A stretch of DNA of 64,000 nt. Source: Streptomyces djakartensis. Lineage in GTDB: Bacteria > Actinomycetota > Actinomycetes > Streptomycetales > Streptomycetaceae. Positions 1 to 7,518 of the stretch are shown here, piece after piece. The position numbers were made by a program, and so were the translations under genes. The notes under the pieces were generated by a model. The model made no database searches. It was not told the origin of the DNA and worked only from the letters and a program-made list of their open reading frames with translations. The DNA lies in assembly GCF_014651075.1 (NCBI RefSeq), contig NZ_BMWE01000010.1, positions 240,556 to 304,555 of the forward strand, given 5' to 3'. Every line of letters begins with the position of its first letter. Position 1 is the first letter of the stretch.

Positions 1-460
1 AGTACCGGAGCAGTCCGCGCCTGCCGAGGTACGCCTCGGCCGCGAGGGCGGAGTTGTTGGTGACCACGGCCAGGGGGACGTGCCGCCGCGCCAGCCTGTG
101 GATGAGGGCGTCCACGTACGGGGTGTGCCACTCCTCGTGCGCGGCGACGCGTTCGGCGGCACTGATCTCGCCCGCCGTGACCCGTGCCTCCAGGACGCTC
201 AGCAGTCCTCGCAGACCGGGCCCGCCCCGCTCGTGCACCGCGCGCAGGACCACGTGCGGATCCTTGTCGGCGCGCTCGGCCTCGTCGAGGACGTGTCCGG
301 CGCCGAACGCGTCCACCTCCTTGCGGAGTCGGTCGGCGATCGGCGCGGAGCTGCCCTCGGGGAAGAGCCGGCAGATCGGCCCGTCGAAGTCGAAGAGCAC
401 ACAACGGGCACCGGCCAGCAGTCTGCGTACGTCCGTGAACGCGTCGATGGTGACAGCCAT
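1..460 (-). CDS. HAD-superfamily hydrolase (partial, 3' end outside window)
   Basis: The first 153 codons of a haloacid-dehalogenase-type hydrolase run off the left edge of the window. Motif I is clear near residues 22-27 (LFDFDG, nucleophile Asp24 and Asp26), and the motif II region VVTNNS lies near the truncated end. The family usually acts as a phosphatase or phosphoglycolate-like hydrolase on a small phosphorylated substrate, which cannot be named here. It lies 34 bp downstream of the kinase gene on the same strand and is probably co-transcribed with it. It resembles the HAD protein at 1901-2677: both share FDFDGPICRLF-like and DPHVVLRAV segments, so they look like paralogues flanking the kinase. 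The family call is secure, the substrate unknown. Confidence 0.85.
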   Translation of the reverse strand, partial: MAVTIDAFTDVRRLLAGARCVLFDFDGPICRLFPEGSSAPIADRLRKEVDAFGAGHVLDEAERADKDPHVVLRAVHERGGPGLRGLLSVLEARVTAGEISAAERVAAHEEWHTPYVDALIHRLARRHVPLAVVTNNSALAAEAYLGRRGLLRY

Positions 461-494
461 GCCGTACCGCCCGCCTTCCCCGCTCGGCCCCGTC

Positions 495-1760
495 TCAGCT
501 CCGCGCGCCTGTCGGCTCCCTGGGTTCCGCCGCCGCGGGACGTGGCCGCAGGGTACGCCGCCACTGCGTCCGGGCGAGCCGGGTTATGCCCTCCGGCCGC
601 CCCCGGTCGCCGCCCGGCGCGGCGCCGCCCGGCGCGTCCGCGACCGGCCGGGTGCGCCACTCCCGGTCCGCGGCACGCCACCGCCGCAGCGCCGCACGGA
701 TCTCCTGCTCGTCCCGCGGGTCGCCCGTCAGCCGCAGCGGCCGCCAGGCCCGCCGCAACGCCCGGCACACCCGGCCGGCCGCCTCGGACAGTTCGCGCTC
801 ACCGGGATGCTCGGGGAGGTGGAGCGCGGCCCGCATCACGTCCGGGTACAGCGACTGGACGTACTCGAAGTCGCGGTAGGCGCGCAGGCCGCGGTCCAGG
901 TCGGCGGTCATCTCACCGTGTCCCGCGCGGCGCATCGCCTGCGTCCACAGGTCGATCATCAGCTCGCGCTCGTCCTTGTCGTACTCCGTCCGGACCAGGT
1001 GCGTCGCGAGGTCGTGCAACGGGTCTCCGTACAGGGCGAGTTCCCAGTCGATCACCGCGAGCCGCTCGCCGTCCGGCGCCGGCAGGACCAGCACGTTGGC
1101 CCGGTGTACGTCCGTGTGCAGCAGGGCGAAGGGGCGCTGGGCCGCCGTGGGCAGGGTGCTGACGAACCGTTCGACGGCGTCGCGGGGGATGCCGACGGCG
1201 TCGAAGAGCATGCCGAACCGCGGCCGGTTGGCCTGGTGCACCCGCTGCTCGGCGAAGCAGGCCAGCCAGCCCAGGAAGCCCTCGCTGTCGCCGTCGTCCG
1301 GCCAGTCCGCGGGCAGCGCCGGCAGCTCGCGGCCGGCCACCCCGGCCAGTTCCGCGAAGAACCCGGCCAGCCGGGCCATCCGGCCCGGTCCGATCCGCTG
1401 TCCCGCGGGCGCCGCCTCGGCGAGGGTGGGGCCCGGCAGGTACTCGTGCAGGGACCATTCCCCGAAGTCCGCCAGGCAGCGCGGCACATGACGCACCCGG
1501 CCGTCGAGCACCCGCAGCAGCTCGGACTCCCGTCGCCAGATCCGCGGCACCACCTCGATCGCCGGCAGGGGCGTGCGGAACTTGGCGAGAACGTCCCCGG
1601 ACCGCTGCCGCAGCAGGAGGGCCAGCGGAGTCCCCAGGGGCATGACGAGGTTGGTGTTGTGATGGCCGGAAACCACCTCCCCATCGGGGCTGCGGCGCCG
1701 CGCCTCCGCGAGTCGGCGTGCCAGCGAATGGAACGCTCTGCGGGGCAGAGGGGACGACAT
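495..1760 (-). CDS. Aminoglycoside phosphotransferase-family kinase
   Basis: A 421-residue APH-fold kinase. The catalytic loop HTDVHRAN (His215, Asp217, Asn222) and the metal-binding IDWE (Asp238) are intact, as is an N-terminal nucleotide-binding lobe. The fold covers antibiotic kinases, choline/homoserine kinases and many uncharacterised actinobacterial kinases; nothing in the sequence identifies an antibiotic substrate. The start ATG at 1760 is followed directly by the conserved N-terminus. It precedes a HAD hydrolase on the same strand by 34 bp, which suggests a kinase/phosphatase pairing on one metabolite (inference). A 7-8-7 inverted repeat lies about 57 bp upstream of the start. About 60 C-terminal residues beyond the kinase fold are Arg/Pro rich. 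Confidence 0.85.
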   Translation of the reverse strand: MSSPLPRRAFHSLARRLAEARRRSPDGEVVSGHHNTNLVMPLGTPLALLLRQRSGDVLAKFRTPLPAIEVVPRIWRRESELLRVLDGRVRHVPRCLADFGEWSLHEYLPGPTLAEAAPAGQRIGPGRMARLAGFFAELAGVAGRELPALPADWPDDGDSEGFLGWLACFAEQRVHQANRPRFGMLFDAVGIPRDAVERFVSTLPTAAQRPFALLHTDVHRANVLVLPAPDGERLAVIDWELALYGDPLHDLATHLVRTEYDKDERELMIDLWTQAMRRAGHGEMTADLDRGLRAYRDFEYVQSLYPDVMRAALHLPEHPGERELSEAAGRVCRALRRAWRPLRLTGDPRDEQEIRAALRRWRAADREWRTRPVADAPGGAAPGGDRGRPEGITRLARTQWRRTLRPRPAAAEPREPTGARS

Positions 1761-1816
1761 GGGCGCACAGAGTAGTACGGCGACTGGAGTGACTCACCGC
1801 GTGTCACTATTTGGAC

Positions 1817-1838
1817 AGCACTCTTCACTCTGAGTGCT
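1817..1838. promoter_or_regulatory. Inverted repeat upstream of the APH-type kinase gene
   Basis: AGCACTC, an 8-bp spacer and GAGTGCT form a perfect 7-bp-arm inverted repeat at 1817-1838, in the 140-bp gap upstream of the kinase gene. It is a candidate operator for the kinase-HAD unit. No regulator can be assigned from sequence alone. The rest of the gap shows no other structure. Confidence 0.35.
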
Positions 1839-1900
1839 CGGGCCTTTGACTTTCCCGACGTGCCGTTGAACTCAGAACGTCCCAAGCCGAATGGAACCGG

Positions 1901-2677
1901 TCACGTTCCCGGGCCGCTGAACCGCGGTCCCGCCCCGGCCCGCAGAAGCTCCAGCAGCGGCTCCAGCGACTGCACGACGACCCCGGCGCCGGCCTCCCGC
2001 AGCAGCTTGGCGTGCCGGTCGCCCCGCGCGAAGCCCAGGAACGGCACGCCCGCGAGCCGTGCGGCCCGGAAGTCGGACGGCGTGTCGCCGATCATCAGGG
2101 CGGAGGCCGGGGCGGCGCCCATGGCGTTCAGCGCGCGGTTGAGGCAGTGCGGATCCGGCTTGAGCTGCCGGAGGTTCCCGGTCCGGCCGTAGACGTGGGG
2201 GGAGAAGCAGGAGAGGAGACCCCGGCCCGTGAGGTACTCACGGATCACCCGCGGGGAGTTGTTGCTGGCGATGGCCAGGCGGGACCCGACAGCCGTCCAG
2301 GTGCGTATCAAGGGGTCGGCGTAGGCGGTGGGCCACGCCGTGGCCGCGGCGCGCAACTCCTCCTGGGTGAGGCGCTCCTCCAGTTCCGCGGCCAGGTCGC
2401 TGCCCGGCTGCCGGCGGTCGACGGCACGCAGCACGACATGCGGGTCCAGTGACTCGCGCTCGGGCCCCGACATCAGGCCGTGCAGGCCCCGCGCCTCGAG
2501 CCACTCCACCAGTTCACCCGCCACCTGCTCGGCCTTGCGGACGGCGAAGAGCCGGCAGATCGGCCCGTCGAAGTCCCAGAGCACCACGCGGGCAGGTCTG
2601 ATCAAATCCAGCAGCCGCTCCGGGTCGGTCTCAATCCCGGATGCCGCCACTTCGGTCTGCGTCGTATCAGAAGTCAC
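1901..2677 (-). CDS. HAD-superfamily hydrolase
   Basis: A 258-residue HAD phosphatase-like protein. All four motifs are present: WDFDG near residues 34-38 (Asp35, Asp37), IASNNS, the Lys of LKPDPH, and MIGDTPSDF. A helical cap lies between motifs I and II, as in phosphoglycolate-phosphatase-like enzymes. The GTG start at 2677 shares one base with the TAG stop of the upstream GntR gene, so translation is coupled and the two form an operon. It is a paralogue of the truncated HAD protein at the window edge. The substrate is unknown; pairing with a GntR regulator suggests a small phosphorylated metabolite, possibly related to the regulator's ligand (inference). Confidence 0.88.
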   Translation of the reverse strand: MTSDTTQTEVAASGIETDPERLLDLIRPARVVLWDFDGPICRLFAVRKAEQVAGELVEWLEARGLHGLMSGPERESLDPHVVLRAVDRRQPGSDLAAELEERLTQEELRAAATAWPTAYADPLIRTWTAVGSRLAIASNNSPRVIREYLTGRGLLSCFSPHVYGRTGNLRQLKPDPHCLNRALNAMGAAPASALMIGDTPSDFRAARLAGVPFLGFARGDRHAKLLREAGAGVVVQSLEPLLELLRAGAGPRFSGPGT

Positions 2678-3561
2678 TAGGGAAGTGTCAGGTCCGTCGT
2701 GATGGTTTCCCAGAGGGCGTCGAACCACTTCTGGGTTTCCTCCACGAACACCGCATCCCGGTCCCCCACCCGCTTCACGAACGAGAACAGCAGGGACTGG
2801 GAGCCGAGGGCGTCGTACATGTCGAGGGTCCGGCTGCCCCACTCCTCCTCGCGCCGGACCAGCGTGTAGTAGCCGAACAGCGCCTCCTCCCCGTTCAGGA
2901 GGTACAGCTTCACGGGCGGCGTGAAGGGCAGCGCGCGGAAGCGGACCCGCACGTCCATGCCGTGGGTGGAGCGCAGGGCCTGGAGGTTGTGCTGGAGGAC
3001 ACGGAGCTGGGCGTTGCGCATCTCCAGCCACCGCTCGTGGACGGGGTCTCCTGCGCCCTGCTCCTCGACCAGGCGGGGGAAGGCGAGCTCGATGTCCCGG
3101 GAGGGAAGCAGGATGCGCAGGTCGATCGAGGCGGGGCGGATGCTGCCCTCGTGGATGAGGCGCACCGGTTCGCCCAGCGCCACCATCAGCGTCTCGGACG
3201 TGTGGCAGACGACGTCGACGCGTACGTCCGTCGCCGAGAACGCCTCGGTCAACCGCGGCGCCAGACCCACCATCGTCGGCTGCGGCCCGCGCCGCGCCGG
3301 GGCGGGAGCCGCGATCCTCGGCGGGCTGCCCTTGCTGACGTCGGTGAGGAGGCCGTCCTCCTGGAGGGCCCGCAGGGCCTGGCGGACGGTGCCGCGTTCC
3401 ACTCCGAACTCCTCCGCGAGTTCGGCCTGGGTGGGCAGACGGTCGCCGGGCTTGAGATCGCCGGCCCGGATGCGTTCCCGCAGGCTGTCGGCGATCTCCT
3501 GGGGCGAGAGCCTTCTGCTGCCGTTCACTGCCACGTTCTCCGCCACGCTCCCCTGGGTCAC
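2677..3561 (-). CDS. GntR-family transcriptional regulator
   Basis: A 294-residue regulator with an N-terminal winged helix-turn-helix at about residues 20-85 (EIADSLRERIRAG, LPTQAELAEEFGVERGTVRQAL). This is followed by a ~200-residue C-terminal part that does not look like the usual UTRA or FCD effector domain. GTG at 3561 is chosen; an in-frame TTG at 3567 is the alternative. The gene is divergent from a small membrane-protein gene. The gap between them holds several AGTTG half-sites and a perfect palindrome at 3649-3663, probably its own operator (inference). The downstream HAD gene is translationally coupled. Effector and regulon are unknown. Confidence 0.85.
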   Translation of the reverse strand: MTQGSVAENVAVNGSRRLSPQEIADSLRERIRAGDLKPGDRLPTQAELAEEFGVERGTVRQALRALQEDGLLTDVSKGSPPRIAAPAPARRGPQPTMVGLAPRLTEAFSATDVRVDVVCHTSETLMVALGEPVRLIHEGSIRPASIDLRILLPSRDIELAFPRLVEEQGAGDPVHERWLEMRNAQLRVLQHNLQALRSTHGMDVRVRFRALPFTPPVKLYLLNGEEALFGYYTLVRREEEWGSRTLDMYDALGSQSLLFSFVKRVGDRDAVFVEETQKWFDALWETITTDLTLP

Positions 3562-3648
3562 GACCAAACGCTACAACTTTGATCCATCTGACGAGAGTTG
3601 TTTGAAAGTTGTTTGTTATCACCCACCAAGTGGGGACAACTAAATCAG

Positions 3649-3663
3649 AGTTGGCTGCCAACT
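3649..3663. promoter_or_regulatory. Palindrome AGTTGGC-T-GCCAACT, candidate GntR operator 1
   Basis: A perfect 7-1-7 palindrome between the divergent GntR and small-membrane-protein genes. Nearby half-sites support a multi-site operator: two AGTTGTTTG copies at 3596-3604 and 3607-3615 (11 bp apart), ACAACT at 3636-3641, and AGAGTTGGCGG just downstream of the palindrome. A second palindrome with identical arms lies at 3996-4010. Binding by the adjacent GntR protein is inferred from position only. Confidence 0.6.
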
Positions 3664-3705
3664 TCCAGAGTTGGCGGAAGTTTTGCTTCCGAAGGGGGAA
3701 CGCCC

Positions 3706-3894
3706 ATGCCCGCCCTCGCTCTCCTCTCCGCCGCGTTCGTCGTCGCCTTCGAGCAGGTCGTCGAGTGGAAGTACGGCCCCGCCGGCATCGTCGGCCTCAT
3801 CCTTCTCACCGTGGGCATCAAGGCCAAGAGCCCGGCGGTCAGCTCCGCCGGAGCGGTCGTGCTCGCGCTGCTGATGACAGGGCCCGCCCTGTGA
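3706..3894 (+). CDS. Small hydrophobic membrane protein
   Basis: A 62-residue protein with two likely transmembrane segments (about residues 3-17 and 25-40) and a hydrophobic C-terminus. The ATG at 3706 has an upstream GAAGGGGGAA ribosome-binding site at good spacing. The family has no known function that I recognise. It is divergent from the GntR gene and flanked on both sides by the AGTTGG/CCAACT palindromes, so it is the most likely target of that regulator (inference). Confidence 0.7.
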   Translation: MPALALLSAAFVVAFEQVVEWKYGPAGIVGLILLTVGIKAKSPAVSSAGAVVLALLMTGPAL

Positions 3895-3995
3895 GTCATC
3901 ACGCCACCACGTGAACAGTACAACTCACCGCCATCTTCCGGGAGTTACGGGTCAGGTGGTTATGAGACGCCTCCAAGCGGAGATAAGTACAGTGA

Positions 3996-4010
3996 AGTTG
4001 GTCGCCAACT
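3996..4010. promoter_or_regulatory. Palindrome AGTTGG-TCG-CCAACT, candidate GntR operator 2
   Basis: The 6-bp arms match those of the palindrome at 3649-3663. This copy lies about 100 bp downstream of the small membrane-protein gene, in a 243-bp stretch (3895-4137) with no convincing gene. That stretch also contains the hairpin at 4057-4078. What the second site controls is unclear; a start-like ATGGTGAAGGTC follows at 4020, but the frame lacks coding character. Confidence 0.5.
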
Positions 4011-4056
4011 CAAGCAGCATGGTGAAGGTCTTCACGGGGTTGGCCACCCGCCACGG

Positions 4057-4078
4057 GGCTCCCCTCCGGAGGGGAGCC
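4057..4078. terminator. Perfect 22-bp hairpin without T-tract
   Basis: GGCTCCCCTCC is followed immediately by its reverse complement, giving an 11-bp stem with no unpaired loop bases. It lies downstream of the small membrane gene and of the decayed acetyltransferase, so a terminator role for either strand is plausible. Cruciform or recombination substrates look the same. Confidence 0.4.
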
Positions 4079-4137
4079 GGGAGTCCCGACAGCTCGCTGC
4101 GGACGCGGGTTCCTGCCCACCGGCGGAAGGGAGCGGC

Positions 4138-4546
4138 TCAGAACATGTCCGGGCACCAAGGCCGCCTGGACGTACGCAGCAGGGCGTCGGCCTTCCGGGC
4201 GGCGCCCGCTCGTTCTTCCCGCACCCGCCCCAGCGCCGCCAGCCGCACCGCCGACTCGTCCCCGAGCCACAGCGCCCCCAGGTCGCCCAGCCCCACCGTG
4301 ATGTCCGCGCTCTCGGTGGTCGGCGCACAGGGCGCCCCGCCGGCCGAGGCGTCCAGCCGGTAGCGCCCGCCGGTCACACCGTCCACGCCGGCGACCTCCA
4401 GCACCAGCGTCCCCCCACTCTCGTACGTCCTGGCCGCCCTCGGATCCGGCAGGAAGTGCGGCAGCAGGTCATCGGGCGCCCGGAAGCCGCTCGGCCTCGG
4501 TGATCGGGCGTACGTCGACGCTGTCGGCTCGGGGGGCGGGGGTCAT
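4138..4546 (-). pseudogene. Decayed Eis-type GNAT acetyltransferase
   Basis: The first 25 codons from ATG 4546 read as the start of a GNAT protein (DVRPITEAE) and end at a stop at 4469-4471. In another frame, from about 4480 to 4138, the sequence reads as an Eis-family C-terminal sterol-carrier-like domain: DDLLPHFL, DPRAARTYESGG, then LGDLGALWLG and the terminal RPWCPDMF. A complete Eis-type protein is about 400 residues, so most of the catalytic part is missing and the two ends meet out of frame. This is an internal deletion remnant. The separate GTG-started frame at 4404 could still produce an 88-residue fragment. Confidence 0.65.
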
Positions 4547-4622
4547 TGACTCAACGTAGGCGGAGGCCCGGTCGGTGTCGCGTGAATCTCCGACCGGACC
4601 CCCTCTCATCCCCGCCAGGCGG

Positions 4623-5255
4623 TCACACGAGCAGGTCGTCGACCTGCGCCTCCCCTTCCCGGTACCGGCGCGCGATCTCCGCACCGCACTCGTCAGCGGT
4701 GCGCTGGAGCCGCTGCCGCCGCCGGGAGATCTGCTGCTCGCAGCGCACGAGGCGCCCCATCGCCGCGGTCAGCTCGGCGTCCGAGCGCGAGGGGAGGTCG
4801 GACAGCTCGATGTCGGCGAGCATCTCCGCGGCCAGCCGCCGGTACTCCTCGCCCTGCGGCGTACCCAGGGTCACATGACGTGCGGAGGAGCGGCTCCGGG
4901 CGGGAGCGTCCTGAAGGATCTCCGCCAGCCGCTGGACCACTGACGCGTCCGCGGGCTCGTCGACGCGGACCGGATCCGCCGGAGCACGTCGCGCCAGCTC
5001 GGCCCGCAGGATGTCGATCCGCCCCTGGAGCAGCCGCCGGACGTAACTGAGGTCGGCCTCGTCCCGCTGGGCGTCGCGGCGCAGCGCACGCAGCTCGGGC
5101 AGGTTCAGCGCGGCCGGCTCCCGCTCGGGAGCGTCCGAGGGCAGCGGCGGGCTGTCGGTGCGCTGGGTGGGCGGCCGGTGGTACTCCGTCGCCGCGATCC
5201 CCGTGTACGTCGACCAGACAGCCCCCGACTGCTGCCCGGTGCTGGATGTGCTCAT
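4623..5255 (-). CDS. rsiG: RsiG, c-di-GMP-dependent anti-sigma factor for WhiG
   Basis: A 210-residue, highly helical protein carrying the two c-di-GMP-binding signatures E-x3-S-x2-R-x3-Q-x3-D that define RsiG. One is at E66-S70-R73-Q77-D81 and the second at E173-S177-R180-Q184-D188. In Streptomyces, RsiG armed with a c-di-GMP dimer sequesters the sporulation sigma factor WhiG, delaying the change of reproductive hyphae into spores. The ATG at 5255 is preferred over an in-frame upstream codon because it is preceded by TTGAGGC and starts the Ser/Thr-rich N-terminus. The gene stands alone between a pseudogene and the divergent dtd. Both motifs are complete, so it should be functional. Confidence 0.9.
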   Translation of the reverse strand: MSTSSTGQQSGAVWSTYTGIAATEYHRPPTQRTDSPPLPSDAPEREPAALNLPELRALRRDAQRDEADLSYVRRLLQGRIDILRAELARRAPADPVRVDEPADASVVQRLAEILQDAPARSRSSARHVTLGTPQGEEYRRLAAEMLADIELSDLPSRSDAELTAAMGRLVRCEQQISRRRQRLQRTADECGAEIARRYREGEAQVDDLLV

Positions 5256-5467
5256 GTGCCTCAACCGTCCCCTCGACCGGTGTGTGAAAGCATCGTGCCA
5301 CCCCAAGTGGCCGCTATGGGAACGAGTGCCCCCGATAGACCCCAGATGGGCGGATAGGCAGCAAAATACGTCCGTGGGCGGCCCGTTGAGGTCCGATGCA
5401 AACCACCCGTTCGTGCCACGGGCGAACCGCCCGCGGCCTCGCGTTCACCGCCCTGCATGATGGACGT

Positions 5468-5893
5468 ATGCGAGCAGTGGTGCAGAGGGTGGACGGCGCG
5501 AGCGTCGTCGTGGACGGCGAGACGGTGGGCGCGATCGAGGGCGAGGGGCTGTGCGTCCTGGTCGGCGTGACCCATGAGGACACCAAGGAGAAGGCGGCCC
5601 AGCTGGCCCGCAAGCTCTGGTCGATCCGCATGCTGCACGACGAGAAGTCCTGCAGCGACATCGACGCCCCGCTCCTGGTGATCAGCCAGTTCACCCTCTA
5701 CGGAGACGCCCGCAAGGGCCGCCGCCCCACCTGGAACGCCGCCGCCCCCGGTGACGTCGCCGAACCCCTCGTCGACGAGGTGGTCGCCCAGCTGCGCTCC
5801 CTCGGGGCGACGGTGGCGACGGGCCGCTTCGGCGCGGCGATGAGGGTATCGCTGACGAACGACGGCCCGTTCACCGTGCAGATCGAAATCTGA
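5468..5893 (+). CDS. dtd: D-aminoacyl-tRNA deacylase
   Basis: A 141-residue protein, typical length for Dtd, which removes D-amino acids (and Gly from tRNA-Ala) from mischarged tRNA in the cytoplasm. Both active-site signatures are present: SQFTLYGD near residues 72-79 and NDGPFTV near the C-terminus, including the Gly-Pro motif that gives chiral selectivity. The ATG at 5468 gives the canonical MRAVVQRV start. It is divergent from rsiG and convergent with the YgfZ-like gene, so it is probably monocistronic. Confidence 0.95.
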   Translation: MRAVVQRVDGASVVVDGETVGAIEGEGLCVLVGVTHEDTKEKAAQLARKLWSIRMLHDEKSCSDIDAPLLVISQFTLYGDARKGRRPTWNAAAPGDVAEPLVDEVVAQLRSLGATVATGRFGAAMRVSLTNDGPFTVQIEI

Positions 5894-5932
5894 CCCGAAA
5901 GGTCTACAAGCGTCAAAGCCGTAGAACAGGCC

Positions 5933-6898
5933 TTACGGCTCGACGACGACTTCCTGGGCGGCGGCCGTGTCCCCGGCCATCAGCGGGGCGTCCACGGCCA
6001 CGTTCCGCTTCACCAGGGCCAGGGCGACCGGCCCGAGTTCGTGGTGGCGTGCGGAGGTCGTGATGAAGCCGATCTTCCGGCCGTCGGGGCCGTCGTCCGC
6101 GAGCCGGAGCTCGGTGCCGGCGGCCGGCAGGTGGACCTCGCTGCCGTCCAGGTGCAGGAAGACCAGCCGGCGCGGCGGCTTGCCCAGGTTCTGCACCCGG
6201 GCGACCGTCTCCTGCCCCCGGTAGCAGCCCTTCTGCAGGTGCACCGCCGAGCCGATCCAGCCCAGCTCGTGCGGAATCGTCCGGTGGTCGGTCTCGAAAC
6301 CGAGCCGGGGCCGGTGCTGCTCGACGCGCAGCGCCTCGTAGGCCAGGATCCCGGCGGGCGGCCCCGCCTGCTCCGCGTACGTCTCCAGCTCGGCGCGCGG
6401 CAGGAACAGGTCGCGGCCGTACGGCGTCTCCCGTACGACGACGCCCTTCGGCACCTCGGCGATCGAACCGGCCGGCAGGTGCACCACCGCGGTGTCGGCC
6501 GTCCGGTCGAGAACCTCGACCCGGTAGAAGAACTTCATCGACTCCAGGTACGCGACCAGCGCGTCCTGGGTGCCCGGCTCCACATGGGCCCAGACCGTCT
6601 CGCCGTCGTCGACGAGGTACAGCGCGTGCTCGATGTGGCCGTTGGCGGAGAGGATCAGCGCCTCGGTCGCCCGGCCCGCCGGGAGCTCGCTGACGTGCTG
6701 GGTGAGCAGCAGATGCAGCCAGGCGAGCCGGTCCTCGCCGGTGACGGTGACGACCCCCCGGTGCGAGAGGTCCACGAAGCCGGTGCCGTCGGCGAGGGCA
6801 CGCTGCTCGCGGAACAGGTCGCCGTAGTGGGCGGCGACACCTTCGTCCGCGCCCTCGGCTGGGACGGCGCCGGGCAGGGTCAGCAGGGGGCTCTTCAT
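5933..6898 (-). CDS. Folate-binding YgfZ/GcvT-like protein
   Basis: A 321-residue protein of the YgfZ/IBA57 family, which assists maturation or repair of iron-sulfur enzymes in a folate-dependent way. The diagnostic K-G-C-Y-x-G-Q-E motif is present (KGCYRGQE, about residues 222-229) inside the GcvT-like fold. The ATG at 6898 sits 10 bp after the nur stop, on the same strand, so the two are likely co-transcribed with nur first. No signal peptide is present; the protein is cytoplasmic. Confidence 0.9.
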   Translation of the reverse strand: MKSPLLTLPGAVPAEGADEGVAAHYGDLFREQRALADGTGFVDLSHRGVVTVTGEDRLAWLHLLLTQHVSELPAGRATEALILSANGHIEHALYLVDDGETVWAHVEPGTQDALVAYLESMKFFYRVEVLDRTADTAVVHLPAGSIAEVPKGVVVRETPYGRDLFLPRAELETYAEQAGPPAGILAYEALRVEQHRPRLGFETDHRTIPHELGWIGSAVHLQKGCYRGQETVARVQNLGKPPRRLVFLHLDGSEVHLPAAGTELRLADDGPDGRKIGFITTSARHHELGPVALALVKRNVAVDAPLMAGDTAAAQEVVVEP

Positions 6899-6908
6899 AT
6901 CCCTAAGC

Positions 6909-7346
6909 CTACGACTCGGTAGTTGAAGCCTTGAGCGTGCAGTCCTCGCACCGGCCGAAGATCGCGAAGTGCTTCATGTCGGTGTCGAACCCGAACGTCT
7001 GCCGCAGCTTGGCGGTGAACTCCGCGGCCACGGAGACGTCCGCCTCGATGACGTTCTGGCAGTCACGGCACACCAGGTGCAGGTGGTGGTGCCGGTCCGC
7101 GAGGTGGTACGTCGGCGCCCCGTGCCCCAGGTGCGCGTGGCTGACCAGCCCGAGCTCCTCCAGGAGCTCCAGCGTCCGGTACACCGTGGAAATGTTGACC
7201 CCCGACGCCGTCTTCCTCACTTCCGCGAGAATGTCGTCGGGGGTCGCGTGCTCCAGGGTGTCCACGGCTTCGAGCACGAGTTGCCGCTGCGGGGTCAGCC
7301 GGTAGCCGCGCTGCCGCAGATCGCTCTTCCAGTCGGTGCTCACCAC
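6909..7346 (-). CDS. nur: Nur, nickel-responsive Fur-family regulator
   Basis: A 145-residue Fur-family repressor. It keeps the ligand pattern described for Streptomyces Nur: His70, His72 and His126 for the nickel site, and His33, His86, His88 and His90 for the second metal site, plus CxxC pairs at 93/96 and 133/136. Nur with nickel represses the iron superoxide dismutase and nickel uptake genes, and so switches between Fe-SOD and Ni-SOD. The GTG at 7346 gives the MVSTDWKSDL start. The YgfZ-like gene follows 10 bp downstream. The neighbouring genes hold no sod or nickel transporter, so its targets lie elsewhere. Confidence 0.93.
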   Translation of the reverse strand: MVSTDWKSDLRQRGYRLTPQRQLVLEAVDTLEHATPDDILAEVRKTASGVNISTVYRTLELLEELGLVSHAHLGHGAPTYHLADRHHHLHLVCRDCQNVIEADVSVAAEFTAKLRQTFGFDTDMKHFAIFGRCEDCTLKASTTES

Positions 7347-7518
7347 GGCGTCCAGTCTAGGCCGATGCGGGCCGGGTCACGGCTCGGCCGACAGAACACC
7401 GTTCATCTGGGCGTCGGCGAGCTCGCTGCGGTATTCGCGGGTCGCGCGGGCGATCTCGGTGTGTGCCTGGATCTTGTCGTCGAGGGCGGCGAGCGTGGCG
7501 CCGATCGCCGCCAGCTGA

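Noticed and set aside
54..1775. 573-codon open frame on the plus strand
   Set aside because: It is antisense to the HAD and kinase genes, has Arg/Pro/Ala-rich low-complexity sequence and no domain; a typical high-GC shadow frame.
4020..4363. Possible gene starting just after the second GntR palindrome
   Set aside because: The frame runs through the perfect hairpin and antisense to the acetyltransferase remnant, and lacks normal codon bias.
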